A DNA stretch of 64,000 nt from Cyrtodaria siliqua (lineage: Eukaryota; Mollusca; Bivalvia; Adapedonta; Hiatellidae). The stretch lies in NCBI GenBank assembly GCA_037043455.1, contig JAWPHD010007161.1:1-64000 (forward strand), in the 5' to 3' direction. Both the position numbers and the translations under genes were made by a program. A model generated the notes under the pieces. It was not told the origin of the DNA, searched no databases, and saw only the letters and a program-made list of their open reading frames with translations. Shown here in pieces: positions 9,717 through 23,281 of this stretch (position 1 is its first letter; every line of letters begins with the position of its first letter).

Positions 9717-10862
9717 TTTTTCAACCGATCTTTACCGATCTTTACCAGATTATTAATATCAATGAAAGCTTGGACGAGTTCGAAAAGCAGGCAGATCGGA
9801 TCAGTACCACTGGAGTTATTGCCCTTGAATTAACAAAAATTATATATTGTCTTGTCAACACTCTAGCACCTCCATTTTGCATCCTACCTTTACCAAACTT
9901 TGCCAGATTGTTGATATTGATGAAAGCCAGATTGGACCAGTAACACCGAAGTTATGGACCTTGAATTATTGAAAAATGATGCCTTTTTTTATGTCAACAC
10001 TGTAGCACCTTCATTTTTCATCTGATCGTTACCAAACTTTACCCGATTGTTAATATCAATGAATGGAAGCTCGTACAAGTCAAAAAACCAGCCAGATTGG
10101 ACCAGTAAAACAGGAGTTATTGCCCTTGAAGTAACGAAAATTACTATATTTTGTGTTTGTCAGCGCTCTAGCGCGTCCATTTTGCATCTTGCCTTTACCA
10201 AACTTTGCCGGTATGTTGATATTGATAAAAGCTCGGGCAAGTTAAAAACCCTGCCAGATGGGACCAGTAATACCAAAGTTATGGCCCTTGAATTATCGAA
10301 AAAAGCCTTAATTTTTTTATGTCAACACTCTAGCACCTTCGTTTTTCATCTGATCTTTACCAAACTTTACCAGGTTGTTAATATCAATGAAAGCTTGGAC
10401 AAGTATTAGTAATACCAGAGTTGTGGCACATTATTTAGTTATTAATGCTGTATTTTGCCTCGTTAAGACGATAGGGCCTTCATTTGGCTGGATTTCAGCA
10501 AAACTTTGCCGGGATGATCAGTTTCCAGCCTGGTTATACATATCGTCACTGTGTTCTGGTTAAATGATTTTGGCAGAGTTTAAAGGTTTTTCACAAACTT
10601 TGTCAGGAATAGTTCTCCTGAACCCCTGGCTGAATTTCAACGAAACTTTGCAGGAATGATCAGTATCAAGCCTATGCATGTCATCACCGTGTTCCGGCTG
10701 AAACATTTATGGCGGAGTTATAGCCCTTTATAGGTTTTAATGCACAAGCTTTGTCCTGGCGAGATTTCAACAAAACTTTGCAGAATTTATCAGTACCAAG
10801 CCTTGTTATGCATGTCTTCGCCGTGTTCCGGTTGAATGATTTCTATGACCCTTTAATACATA
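9717..10862 (+). repeat. R array: R2 monomers passing into R3 monomers
   Basis: Monomers of ~160 bp of type R2 (to about 10480) are followed by R3 (gatttcagcaaaactttgcc, ttccggttgaatgattt). The R2-to-R3 junction (gggccttcatttggctggat) is the same as at 19490 and 62300, so R2 and R3 form one element. No tail is seen; it ends in a C-rich patch. Confidence 0.88.
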
Positions 10863-11478
10863 ATCCCCCACCCCCACCCCAAACTTTTTTTTTTTTATTG
10901 TTTTTTTACATAAATAGTTCTGTTGTTTTGGTCAATTCTTACACATATAGTTGTGCCCCCAGACTCTGCCCCCCTACTAAACCGATTTTTTTTACATATT
11001 TCTGTGTTGTTTTAGTCAATTCTTACACATATAGCTATCCTATTCATACACTAAACCAAACTGCTAAGTACCTACCTAAGAATATGCCAATAATATTCTC
11101 ATTGTTTTGTGTATTTTGAGCTTGATTAGAGATACGGTTAAACTGCAAAATAACGAGTGTAAATCGTCTGCTCTGATTGCATGAACATATTTTAAAACTT
11201 TTAAGTCAATGTGTTTCTTAGAAATAAGTTGTAACACTTATACAACTGGGTATATAGGATTTTATTAAGTACTTTGAATTAGTGAAGCTTTCGATGTTCC
11301 TAATTCTAAAATATGCCAGTTAAAATTATTTATCATGTTTTACTAGCATTACCACTACAAATGCGTTTGCAAAAGAAATTTTCGAAATATTAGTGTTAAC
11401 GCTGAATTACAGTTACTTGAATTTCAAACAATATTCAATTTAAAGGGAGTTAATTTAAGATTATCCATATTTCATTTT
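10863..11478. other. Unassigned stretch with short duplication
   Basis: C-rich and T-rich start, then two diverged ~45-bp copies around gtcaattcttacacatatag (near 10931 and 11015). The rest is AT-rich without features. Confidence 0.5.
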
Positions 11479-12520
11479 TGTCTCGCCTTTTCGAAGACAA
11501 AAAGAGACAGGTGTTGCTGGCGTCGGCGGCGTCAACATTCAAGTTTTGCGTTTAGGTCACTTTCTCACAAACTGTATGCACTAGACCTTTCAAACTTTGC
11601 TTATATTTGTATCATGGGTGGTACATTGCAACGTGACAGAGCAAATGTGGAAGTGACCTTGACCCTCCAAGCAAAGGGCAGATAACTTACTAATTTTTAT
11701 GTTCAACTTTTGCGTTTAGGTCACTTTTTCACAAACTGTATGCACTAGACCTTTAAAACTTTACTTATAGTTGTATCTTGAGTGGTACATCGCAACGTGA
11801 CAAAGCAAATGTGGAAGTGACCTTGACCCTCCAAGCAAGGGCAGATAACCTTATAATTTTTTCCTTCAACTATGGCGTTTAGGTCACTTTTTCACAAACT
11901 GTATGCACTAAGACCTTTCAAACTTTGCTTATAGTTGTATCTTGATTGGTACATTGCAACGTGACAAAGCAAATGTGGATGTGACCTTCACCATCCAAGC
12001 AAAGGGCAGATAACTTTAATTGTTACATTTACATCACTTTCTCATGAACTAGCATGGCGCAGTCGGTAGCGCGGCGGATTTGTAACCGGAGGCCCCGGGT
12101 TCAATCCTCCGTGGTGCCACTGAGTTCCGTCGGTGTGTTCTTGGGCAAGACACTTTACCTTAGCCTCGTCCGTCGGATGGGGACGTAAACCGGGCGGTCC
12201 CGTGTATCGGTCTATCCTCCGAGCACGTTAAAGAACCATAGGAATCTATTTGATAGTAAGAGTAGGGCAGGTTCCCGGATTCCTATGTATCCTTCCCCTC
12301 TCTCTGGGGCGGCTCTAAATAACCTATACTGTGTTGATGAGCCGTTAAACAACATTCAATTCAATTCATGAACTAGAATTATGCACTAGATGTTTTAAAC
12401 CTAATTTATAGCTTAATCTTTGGAAGAAAACATATTCTATTTTGACATAGTTGTGTCTCCGGTAGTGCATCTTTTTTTTGGATGCCTGGATTTCATCTAT
12501 GACCTTGACCTTGAGCTGAT
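11479..12520 (+). mobile_element. R6 element: F3-like head with ~163-bp monomers
   Basis: The head TTGTCTCGCCTTTTCG...AGAGAC and the gtcggcggcgtcaacatt motif resemble F3. The body is three or more monomers with cgtttaggtcact at 11549, 11713 and 11876 (163-164 bp period) and the words cacaaactgtatgcacta and gtgaccttgaccctccaagc. A SINE (12053-12365) interrupts the array. No tail is present. Confidence 0.85.
12053..12365 (+). mobile_element. Full-length tRNA-derived SINE
   Basis: Starts catggcgcagtcggtagc, with A box TGGCGCAGTCGG, B box GGTTCAATCC and a tRNA-like CCACTGAG region. The body runs through cttgggcaagacactttacc and ggacgtaaaccgggcggtcc, with tail ttcaattcaattca. A target-site duplication TCATGAACTAG lies at 12042-12052 and 12366-12376. 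The anticodon-like triplet suggests a Thr-type ancestor, but weakly. It matches 8140-8460 closely, so the family was active relatively recently. Confidence 0.95.
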
Positions 12521-12525
12521 GATTT

Positions 12526-12735
12526 TTAGCTCTACTGGCCAAAGGCCTTCATTTTTCATCGGATCTGTACCAAACTTTATCAGATTGTTAATATCAATGA
12601 AAGCTCGCACAAGTTCGAAAACCAGCCAGATCGGACCAATAACAGCGGAGTTATGGCCCTTGATTTAGTTAAAAATGCTATATTTTGCCTTGTTAATACG
12701 ATAGGGCTTTCATTTACTTTACCAGATGTTTTGCC
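12526..12735 (+). repeat. Internally deleted R element: head fused to R2 monomer
   Basis: tttttagctctactggccaa then aggccttcatttttcatcgg joins the R head directly to a monomer at a shared GGCC, removing the microsatellite region. About 1.3 monomers follow. Confidence 0.75.
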
Positions 12736-14540
12736 TTTTTTTTTTATTATTAGCAGTGGGAGCGCCAAGCCGCTGCGGAGGGATATTTACTTAAAAACAT
12801 CACGCGCAAAAAACGTAAACAAACTGCGTTTTGAGCAGATTTCAGGATGGCGGTCAAAATGACACCAGTGATGTAAACTGTATTCAACTGACAATGTACA
12901 ATGATGACACACATAAACAAATGCATCAATTCGTTTGTCACAGAATGAATTTTAAGTTTTTACGTGTTTTGTCGATTCTTTTTTATTAAAAAATATGATT
13001 TCTAGGCTTTTACAAATTACCAATCGTTTCGAAAATTTATGTGAAATTTTAGCTTTTAATCAAATTGATAATTACAGTTTGTTCTTACAGCGAGAAAAAA
13101 GACGAAAGCATTAAAGTCAAGAAAAAGTCTTCCTCTACAGGCCTGTAAAATTTCATCAAAATTTGGAAAAAGTACTTTTTCTACCCAAAAAAACGTTTCA
13201 TGACCATTCATAAAATTACACACAGAAAAGTGAGACTCTCTTCAACCGTGTGCTTCATACAAAAAACTTTCAGAATCAAATTTTTATCACTACAATTAAA
13301 ACATAATTTATACAAGCCATTTCCTTATAAAATAGCCATCATTTTCATGGCCTGCTTATTAAAATAAATTTAGGTCTATGTTGTGTTATTGTGAAAATTA
13401 TTTCAATCAACAAACAAGCGAAAGAGCTAAATGTCAATCGATCGACTTCAATTTTTTTATTTTGTATCTCGATTTGTATAAAGATTTTAACAGCGAGAAA
13501 AAAGACAAGAACATGAACGATGAGTTTAATCCTTCCTCTGGCAGTATGTGAATTTTCAAGCGAATTTGAAAAAAGTACTTTTTTCTACCCAAAAAAACAT
13601 TTGGTCACTGTTTTAAGCAAGCGTTTCGAACGTTGTTTTTGTGTAGTTTTGTTACATGGCATGGAATACGGCATGCAATACATCGGTCAGCTCTGTGTGT
13701 GATAAATTCTGAAATTACCTGATATATTATAGTGAACAGACAGTCGATAAGAGACAAAATATTTATGCTAACAAGACATATTTTAAATTCGATTGTTATT
13801 GAAAATATTGCAAAAAAATCAATACCGTGTTTCCCCGAAGACCACATTCCAAAACAGAATAGTGACGTCACAATGCTTGTACTATAAGTATAATCACAGG
13901 GTGAAAAGGTGTACGCGGACAATTTTTTAAATCTTCGGAAGGACGTGTGTTTTTATTTATTTATTTTGGTCGAAGAGCCCTTAAAAAGAAGTATCATTGA
14001 CTATTATCCTTTCGACCCATCCACCCCCGCCCCACCCCCACCCAGCACATTTTTTTAAATGGACAGAATTAATCTAGAATGCGAACTATGATTTTAAATG
14101 TATTTTAAAGGCCATTCGGATTGTCGACGCAAATATAATATGAACTAGGGCTTTATTGATTTGAACAGCGACTGCAGAGGGAAGTAAGATGGGTGAATAG
14201 TCCCATTAGACATGCCATCACCAGGGCTCCAGCTCCTTAGGTTCAACGCCTATTCCACTGTGTAACCGAGGCCTCTTTTTTGAAAGTCTGTGAAATAGTA
14301 TCTTTGAAACAATCTGTGTATTAAACCGTGCCAGCGCCTTTACATCTGAGATACCAAGAACACATGATTGGCAATCGACCACTTACATGTATGTGTACCA
14401 TGCTGCACCCCCTCCTCCTCCCCCCGCCCCACCCACCGCCACCACACACACTTTAACTCATCTTAGTGGGGTTCGGGGTCCCTCCCGCCCTCACTGTTTA
14501 ACTTATCCTAGTGGGGTTCGGGGTCATGCTACCCGTATTA
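12736..14540. other. Unassigned AT-rich region with diverged direct repeats
   Basis: No exon supported. Two diverged ~120-bp segments at 13090-13212 and 13490-13610 share cagcgagaaaaaagac, cttcctct and ttctacccaaaaaaac, 400 bp apart. Near 14460-14525 agtggggttcggggtc is duplicated. Near 13826 taccgtgtttccccgaagac resembles a DNA-transposon terminus without a visible partner. Confidence 0.45.
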
Positions 14541-14542
14541 TG

Positions 14543-16390
14543 TTTTTAGCTCTACTGGCTGAAGGCCAGCAGAAGCAGAGCTTATGGGATGGCGAGTTGT
14601 CCGTCGTCCGTCTGTTAACTTTTGCCTTGTGAACACTCTAGGGCCTTCATTATTAATCGAATCTTTACGAAACTTTACCAGTGTCTTTATATCAATGAAA
14701 GCTCGGACAAGTTTGAAAACCAGCCGGATCGGATACATTTTACCAGAGTTATGGCCCTTGTTTTGCTGAAAAATGCCATATTAAGGCTTGTGAACACTAG
14801 CATATTCATTTTATTATTTGATATTTACCAAACTTGCACAGATTGTTAATATCAATGAAAGCTCGGACAAGTTCGAAAACCAGCCAAATCAGATTAGTAA
14901 CACCGGAGTTATGGCCCTTGTTTTTTCTGAAAATTGCTATTTTTTGCCTTGTGAACGCTCTAACACCTTCATTTATTTAGCTTATGGGATGGTGTGTTGT
15001 CCGTCGTCCGTCGTCCGTCGTCCGTCGTCCGTTAATTTTTGCCTTGTGAACACTCTAGGGCCTTCATTATTAATCAAATCTTTTCGAAACTTTGCCAGTG
15101 TCTTTATATCAATGAAAGCTCGGACAAGTTCGAAAACCACCCAGATCGGAATAATTTCACCGGAGTTATGGCCCTTGTTTTGCTGAAAAATGCCATATTA
15201 AGCCTTGTGAACACTCTAGCACCTTCATTTATTATTTGATCTTTACCAAACTTGCACATATTGTTAATATCAATGAAAGCTTGGACAAGTTCGAAAACTA
15301 GCCAGATCAGATCAGTAACACCGGAGTTATGGCTCTTGTTTTTTTCTTAAAATTGCTATTTTCTGCCTTGTGAACGTTCTAGCATCTTCATTTATTATTT
15401 GATTGTTACCAAACTTGCACAGATTGTTAATACCAACTACAGCTTGGACAAGTTCGAAAATCAGCTGAATTGGTTCAGTAACACCAGAGTTCTGGCCCTT
15501 GTTTTTTCTGAAAAATGCCATTTTCTGCCTTGTGAACAATCTAGCACCTTCATTTATTATTTGATCTTTACCAAACTTTCACAGATTGTTAATATCAATG
15601 AAAGCTCGAACAAGTTCGAAAACCAGCTAAATCGGATCAGTAACACCGGAGTTATGGCCCTTGTTTTTTCTGAAAAATGCTATTTTCTGCCTTGTGAACA
15701 CTCTAGGGCCTTCAATATTAATCGGATCTTTACTTAACTTTGCCAGTGTCTTTATATCAATGAAAGCTCAAACAAGTTCGAAAATCGACAAGATTGAAAT
15801 AATTTCACAGGAGTTGTGGCTCTTGTTTTGCTGAAAAATCCCATATTAAGCCTTGTGAACACTCTAGCACCTTCATGTATTATTTTATCTTTACCAAACT
15901 TGTAAAGATTGTTAATATCAATGAAAGCTCGGACAAGTTTGAAAACCAGCTAGATAGGACCATTAACAGTGGAGTTATTGCCCTTGATTTAGTTAAACAT
16001 GCTATATTTTGCCTAGTTAAGACGATATGGGCTTCATTGTTCATCCGATCTTTACCAATCTATATCGGATTGTTAATATCAATGAAAGCTCGGACAAGTT
16101 CGAAAACCATTCATATCGGACCAGTAACAGCGGAGTTATGGCCCTTGATTTAGTTCAAAATGCTATATTTTGCTTCGTTAAGACTATTTTTTATCCGATC
16201 TTTACCAAACTTTATCAGATTGTTAATGTCAATAAAAGCTCGGTCGAGTTCGAAAACCAGACAGATCGGACCAGTAACAGCAGAGTTATGGCCCTTGGTT
16301 TTGTTAAAAAATGCTATAATTTGCCTCGTCTTACGATAGGGCCTTTATTTTGCATCTGATCTTTGCCAAACTTTACCAGATTTTATGACT
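14543..16390 (+). mobile_element. R element: head plus long R2 array
   Basis: The head tttttagctctactggctga...ggccagcagaagcagagctta carries the hairpin arm AGCTCTACTGGC, then gtccgtcgtccg microsatellite. R2 monomers follow (atcaatgaaagctcggacaa, gttcgaaaaccagc, gttatggccctt). A second partial head, with a (GTC)CGTC repeat, lies at 14977-15040. The array runs to gattttatgact at about 16390 with no tail. Long open frames inside are by-products of the repeat. Confidence 0.9.
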
Positions 16391-16498
16391 TTCTTCTTTT
16401 TATATTATTATTTGAATTTTTGTTTTTGATTTTTTTTTACATTTTTTTTTTACATTTTTTAATATTTTTTTTCTTCAAAATAATGTTTTTTTGATTTT
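16391..16498. repeat. T-rich simple sequence
   Basis: Low-complexity T-rich stretch between the R array and the S element; probable T-rich insertion target. Confidence 0.7.
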
Positions 16499-18086
16499 TT
16501 TAGCTCGACTGATCAAAGATCAGCAGAGCTCATGCCGTGGTGCGGCGTCCGTCTGCCTGTCCGTCTGTCCGTAAACTTTTTTTTGTAGCGACTACTCCTC
16601 TGAAACTACTGAATGGATTTTCATGAAACTTTACAGAAATGTTGCCCATGAAGTCTAGTTGATCCTAGCAAAAGTTCATGTTGATGTGAAATCCAAGATG
16701 GCCGCCAGATCTAAAAATAGGTTTTTAAAAAACAAGTTTGTAGCGACTACATCTTGAAAACTATAAGTGATATTGATATGGGACTTTTTCTAAAATGATC
16801 AGCATGACATGATATTGGTCCTTGTCGAAAATCGTTTTGATTTGACGTTAAACATGGCTGCCAGTGGCCATCTTTGTTTACATAGAGTTATATAATGAAA
16901 ACTTGTAGCGACTACTCCTCTGCAACTACTTGACAGATTTTCATGAAACTTCACAGGAATGTTGCTCTTGATGTCTTGTTGATCCTAGCAAAATTTCAGG
17001 TCGGCCGGAAATTCAAGATGGCCGCCACGGCTAAAAATAAATTTTCAAAATACAAGTTTGTAGCGACTACTTCTTGAAAACTATAAGTGATATTGATATG
17101 GGACTTATTCTAAAATGATCAGCATGACATGATGTTGGTCCTTGTCAAAAATTGTTTTGATTCAACGTTAAACATGGCTGCCAGCGGCCATCTTTGTTTA
17201 CATAGAGTTATATAGTAAAAACTTGTAGCGACTACTCCTTTGAAACTACTGGGCGGATTTTCATGAAACTTTACAGGAATGTTGCTCTTAATGTCTAATT
17301 GATCCTATCAAATTTCAGATCGGCCAGAAATTCAAGATGGCCACCACAGCTCAAAATAGATTTTTAAAAAAGAAGTTTGTAGCGACTACATCTTGAAAAC
17401 TATAAGTGATATTGATATGGGACTTTTTGTAAAATGATCAGCATGACATGATGGTTATCAGAGTCAAACATTATTTTGATTCGACGTTAAACATGGCTGC
17501 CAGTGGCCATTTTTGTTTACATAGAGTTATATGATGAAAACCTGTAGCGACTACTCCTCTGAAACTACTTGACAGATTTTCATGAAACTTCACAGGAATG
17601 TTGCTCTTGATGTCTTATTGATCCTAGCAAAATTTCAGGTCGGCCGGAAATTCAAGATGGCTGTCATGGCTAAAAATAGATTTTCAAGATACAAGTTTGT
17701 AGCGACTACACTACTTCCTGAAAAGTATAAGTGATATTGATATGGGACTTTTTCTAAAATGATCAGCATGACATGATGTTAGTCCTTGTCAAAAATCGTT
17801 TTGATTCGATGTTAAACATGGCTGTCAGCGGCCACATTTGTTTACATAGAGTTATATAATGAAAACTTGTAGCGACTATTCCTCTGAAACTACTTGACGG
17901 ATTTTCATTAAACTTCACAGGAATGTTGCTCTTGATGTCTAATTGATCCTTGCAAAATTTCAGGTCGGCCGGAAATTCAAGATGGCCGCCACGGCTAAAA
18001 ATAATTTTTCAAAAAACAAGTCTGTAGCGACTACTTTCTGAAATCAAAATCAATCAGTAGAGCTTCAAGGTCATTGACCTCTTGTT
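16499..18086 (+). mobile_element. S element 1 (complete, HINE-like)
   Basis: The head TTAGCTCGACTGATC...GATCAGCAGAGCT is a hairpin, followed by gtccgtctgtccgt. Units of 320 bp begin acttgtagcgactactcc at 16901, 17221, 17540 and 17865. Each unit is a diverged pair of 156/164-bp halves, both starting gtagcgacta. The tail ATCAGTAGAGCTTCA, palindrome AGGTCATTGACCT and CTTGTT closes the element. Confidence 0.92.
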
Positions 18087-18095
18087 TACATTTTT

Positions 18096-20429
18096 TTTTA
18101 GCTCTATGTTGGACCAGTCGGACAAGTAACAGGGGAGTTATGGCTCTTGATTTAGTTAAAAATGCTATATTTTGTCTCATTAATACGGTAGGGTCTTCAT
18201 TTTTCATCTGATCTTTTCCAGACTTTACCAGATTCTTTAGTTATGGCCCTTGATTTAGTTGATAAGCTGTATTTTGCCCAAAACTTTCCAAAAAACATAA
18301 ATGACAGTCTCTCGCTTCATTGATGTTATAAGAGCCATGTTAGCCAGTAGAGCGTCCACAGGCCCTCTTGGGCCTCTTGTTATTTGATCATTACCAAACT
18401 TGCACAGATTGTTAATACCAATGATAGCTTGGACAAGTTCGAAAATCAGCTAAATTGGGTCAGTAACACCAGAGTTATGGCCCTTGTTATTTCTGAAAAA
18501 TGCCATTTTCTGCCTTGTGAACACTCTAGCACATTCATTTATTATTTGATCGTTACCAAACTTGCACAGATTGTTAATATCAATGAAAGCTCAAACAAGT
18601 TCGAAAACCAGCTAAATCGGATCAGTAACACAGGAGTTATTGCCCTTGATTTTTCTGAAAAATGCTATTTTCAGCCTTATGAACATTCTAGGGCCTTCAA
18701 TATTATTCGGATCTTTACTTAACTTTGCCAGTGTCTTTATATCAATGAAAGCTCGGACAAGTTCAAAAACCGGCAAGATCAAAATAATTTCACTAGAGTT
18801 ATGGCCCTTGTTTTGCTGAAAAATGCCATATTAAGCCTTGTGAACACTCTAGCACCTTCATTTATTATTTTATCTTTACCAAACTTGCACAGATTGTTAA
18901 TATCAATGAAAGCTCGGACAAGTTCGAAAACCAACTAGATCGGACCATTAACAGCGGCGTTATTGCCCTTAATTTAGTTAAAATGTTATATTTTGCCTCA
19001 TTAAGATGATAGGGCCTTCATCTTTCATCCAATCTTTACCAAATTTTACCAGATTGTTTATATCAATGAAAGCTTGGACAATTTCGAAGACCTGCCAGAT
19101 CGGACCAGTAACAGCGGAGTTGTGGCCCTTGATTTAGTAAAAAATGCTATATTTTGCCTCGTCTTTCATCTGATATTTACAAAACTTTACCTGATTGTGT
19201 ATATCAATGACAGCTCAAACAATTTTGAAAACCAGCCAGATCGGACCAGTTACAGATGAGTTACGGCCCTTGATTTAGTTAAAAATGCTATATTATGGCT
19301 CGTTAAGATGATAGGGCCTTCATCTTTCATCCGATCTCTAAGAAACTTTACCAGATTGTTAATGGCAATGAAAGCTTGGACAAGTTCGAAAACCATTCAG
19401 ATTGGACCATTTACATTGGAGTCGTGGCCCTTGATTTCCTGAAATATGCTATATCTTGGCCTCATATTAAGACGAAAGGGCCTTCATTTGGCCGTATTTC
19501 ATTGAAACTTTGCAGGGATGATCAGTACCAAGCCTAGTTGTACATAGTCACCATGTTCCAGTTGAATGATTTTGGCAGAATTATAGCCCTTTAAAGGTTT
19601 TAATACACAAACTTTGTTCTGACTAGTTCTCCTGAACCCCTGACCGGATTAAACGGAACTTTTTAGGGATGATCGATTCTATGTCTAGTTGTGCAAATCA
19701 TCGCCGTGTTCCGGTTGAATGATTTTTGGCGGAGTTACGGCCCTTTAAAGATTTTAATACACAAACTTTGTTGTGACTAGTTCTCCTGAGCCATTGGCCG
19801 GATTTAAACGAAGCTTTTTAGGGATGATCAATTCCATGTCTAATTGTGCAAATCATTGCCGTATTCCAGTTGAATGATTTTTTTGGCAGAATTATGGCCC
19901 TTTAAAGGTTTTAATACACAAACTTTGTCTGATCTACTTTTCCTGAACCCCTCGCCAGATTTCAATGAAACTTTGCAGGGATGATCAGCACCAAGCCTAG
20001 TTGTGCATGTCATCGTCACGTTCCGGTTTACAGATATTTGGCAGAGTTATGGCCCTTTAAAGGATTTTGATACAACAATTTTTTTCCGAGTTAGTTCTCC
20101 TGAACCCCTGACTGGATATAGACGAAACTTTACAAGGATGATCAATATCAAGCCTAGTTGTGCATATCATCACCATATTTCGGTTGAATGATTTTTGGCA
20201 GAGTTGTGACCCCTTAAATGTTTTAATACATAAACTTTGTCCAGATTAGTCTCTTCTGAACTCTTTGCCAGATTTCAGCTATCATAGCGAGAATGATCAG
20301 TACTAAGCCTAGTTGCACCTGTCATTGCCATGTTCTGGTTGGATGATTTTTGAAAGACTTATGGCCCCTTATACATAAACTTTATCTTGAGCCAGTAGAG
20401 CGTCCACAGGCTCTCTTGTGCCTCTTGTT
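18096..20429 (+). mobile_element. R elements: R2 then R3 arrays with two tails
   Basis: A degenerate head (tttttagctctatg) and short R2 array end in an R tail at 18331-18379: GCCAGTAGAGCGTCCACA, palindrome AGGCCCTCTTGGGCCT, CTTGTT. R2 monomers resume at 18380, pass into R3 at about 19490, and end with a second tail at 20390-20429 whose palindrome carries a mismatch. The GCCAGTAGAGC of the tail is the inverse of head GCTCTACTGGC. Confidence 0.88.
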
Positions 20430-20822
20430 TTGATGTTACAATGCGCGTTCTGACGTATATTTCAGAGTTATAAAACGGTAGATAAAGGTAAGTACACACA
20501 TGTACCAACACACACACACACATTCACAAACCCCCACACCCTCAATACCTCCTCCATTGTTATTGCATTTTTGGACTTTTTACATTTTCGATTTCCGAGT
20601 TAGGCATAGGGTCGGGCGTACCGTGCTTACGCAGAGCTACGCCAATGACACCTACCATCTTTTATGAAACTATATTAGTACCAATCAGTAAGGGATGGGC
20701 AGAACCCTGCACCCTGCAGTCTATAGGGTAGATAGGCTCGCGAGGGTAATAACCCTAAACTTAGTATCCTTTTGTAGAATTTTTTTTCTCAATAAAATTC
20801 GGATTCGGCCGGGTTAGCGATG
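20430..20822. other. Unassigned stretch with (CA)n
   Basis: Contains a (CA)n microsatellite at about 20508-20522; otherwise no recognised element or exon. Confidence 0.5.
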
Positions 20823-21043
20823 ACCAAGACACTTTTCCTTAGTCTCGTCCGTCGGATGGGGACGTAAACCGGGCGGTCCCGTGTATCGGTTATCCTCCGA
20901 GCACGTTAAAGAACCAGGAATCTATTCGATAACAAGAGTAGGGCAGGTTCCCAGATTTCTATGTATTCCTTCTCCTCTCTCTGGGGCGGCTCTAAATAAC
21001 CTATACTGTGTTGATGAGCCGTTAAACAACATTCAATTCAATT
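20823..21043 (+). mobile_element. SINE, 5'-truncated
   Basis: accaagacacttttccttag through ggacgtaaaccgggcggtcc to gttaaacaacattcaattca. It lacks the tRNA-like head but is otherwise close to 12053-12365. Confidence 0.9.
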
Positions 21044-21140
21044 AAAACGTATATTGTCTCGTGGTCTAGCTTGTGTGTCGTCTCAACATGGGATAAAGTA
21101 GAGCTATTAACATTATATATTTACTTATATATATTAGGCA

Positions 21141-21433
21141 AAAAAAAAAATACCTGTGTTTCCGGTGGCCCGACCGACCCTATTTTTAAGGGGCCTAAAA
21201 CTTTTTATGAAAAAAAAAAAATATATATTTGTTCTGAACAATGATTTATCACAATATATCGAGGTAAACTGACATCACAGAGAAACTTTCAGCTGTATCA
21301 TCAACTTGTATGGGGTTTATGATATAAATACATGTAGAATTTCACAATATCTTACTCCAAAAAAAAAATTAAAAAAAATGCCTACCTACCGACCCTATTT
21401 TTTTTAGAGCATGCAATAGGAAACACACCTATT
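21141..21433. mobile_element. Small TIR element (AAATACCTGTGTTTCC)
   Basis: Left end aaaaTACCTGTGTTTCC; right end GGAAACACACCTAtttt: inverted with two mismatches in 16. Both ends contain ccgaccctatttttt internally. A related left end occurs at 59946. No coding capacity; superfamily unknown. Confidence 0.6.
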
Positions 21434-23276
21434 TTTTTGTTTGTCCTTACTATATTTAACTTATAAATCGGCTACTGTGCAGCTTCTTCTATTTTTAATT
21501 TTCTAACATAATTAAAATTTTAAGATGGTCGCCAAAATGAGAAAAGCATGAAAAACAGCATCATGTATTATAACACACAAGTCTGTCATGTGGTTTTGTC
21601 AGCAAGGACATTTATCATTCCTGATTTATTTTAAATGGATTGGAGGCGGTCTGGAAGACTACTGAGTATAGGTGTCTATTCAAATACATAATGCGTTTCA
21701 TTTTCATATTCAATGTGCATAATATTATGCTCTATAACCACAACTTTGCCAAAATAAAATTCATAGTTATTGGACATGTCAATAGCATTGAATAATTGCT
21801 AAGGAAGAACTTTATACATATTTTCATTGAGTAAGACGAAAATGTGTGTTTCATGAACATAGGTAATAGAGGACCTTACATGAGAGCTGACAGAGCTTAA
21901 AGTGATCCCTAAGCGTCTGCCATGCCCACTGGCACAGATATATATATTATAGGGAGGTCAAGTGTAGTTTAAATGTTGGATATACTCAGGTTTAATGAAA
22001 TCATGTCATTCAACTGAAAAAGTTATCATTTGTTTAATAGGGCATGTCAAACATATAATACATACTGGTAATGGCTGTGAGTGAAATGAATAAATTATTG
22101 GTGCAATATTATCAACAGTTTAGTAATATAATAATAACTATTAGCCTTGCACTATTCTAGTATTAATATTAATGATTGCAAAAATGTGAATTTATATGTA
22201 GAAAAACTAATGGGATGCTGCGAGTTGTTAGCTTTTCAACAAATCAAGATTGCTGTGTGTCCCTTTAAGTTCCATACTTAATATGTTAATAAAACAAGTT
22301 ACACCCCGTTGCTGTTTTTTTTTAAGTTGTGTCACAGGTTTTGAACATAGTTCAGCATCAACATGTATTCTCCGTTATATGTACAAGTAACAATCAGTTC
22401 AATAAAACTGTGTACTTCGTCTCAAATGGAATGATGAGTGTTTTTTTATTGAGTATTAAATAAGCAAAACTACTTTTCACATCACTCTCACTGGCATGGA
22501 TGACAGTGCTAAATGCATGTGGGAGGAAACAAGCATGCACAGATCCTTGTGAAAAACTTGAGTGTCAATAAGAACTGTAGATGTAGTTCAAGATCATTCA
22601 TTCAATTTATTGTTCAATACTTGGATCCATTACAGTTGTATACTGTAACCTTGTGTTGTGAAAATGGCAGCATCTTGTCTGAAAAATAGAGAAAATGCAA
22701 ACACTGAGTATTACAACTTAAATATCTGCTGTACATGAAATACTAAAACCTGATCAGTTTTAATAATATACAAAATATGTATTTTATATAGAACCTATAC
22801 AGGCCAAATAAAATAAAAATTAAACCTGTGTTTACATATCATTGTCAATAAAAGTGGGCCAGTATATTTATTTGGTATCAAATATTTACTTGTTATCATT
22901 TTTTTTACTCCATAAATTATATTTAGACCACAAGAACATTAAATAAAGAAAAATCTGACTGGCTGCAGCCTTAAACATATTAAAACAAATAATATTATTT
23001 TTTTACCTCAGAATAACTGATTATTATTTTATTCCCAATAAAAAGAGGAGTCAGCAGTGTATTAAGGGAGTTGGTCTGGTTTAATACAGTAAACACAGAC
23101 CTGTATATTTAATTGGGTCTTAGTCAATATAAAATTTACTGAAAAAGATTACCAAATGTTTGTTTTTTTAACACTGAGAACGTATGTAATGTTTAAGATC
23201 CTTTTCATGTTTTAATACTGTCTCTCAGTTCCACCTTTCAAGGTAAGGTTTCCAGGTGTTTTAACTAGATTTATCT
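21434..23276. other. Unassigned AT-rich intronic sequence
   Basis: No tandem array, SINE or TIR pair recognised over about 1.8 kb. Lies between exons A and B and may be original intron sequence. Confidence 0.45.
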
Positions 23277-23281
23277 AATTA

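Noticed and set aside
12053..12125. Possible functional tRNA gene
   Set aside because: A and B boxes are present but the sequence continues into a SINE body with target-site duplications; cloverleaf stems are imperfect.
14622..16359. Many 60-120-residue open frames with INESSDKFENQ-like repeats, also in 18-19 kb, 56-58 kb and 61-62 kb
   Set aside because: They are translations of R2 monomers in shifting frames. The period is not a multiple of three, and frames break at each monomer; no independent coding signal.
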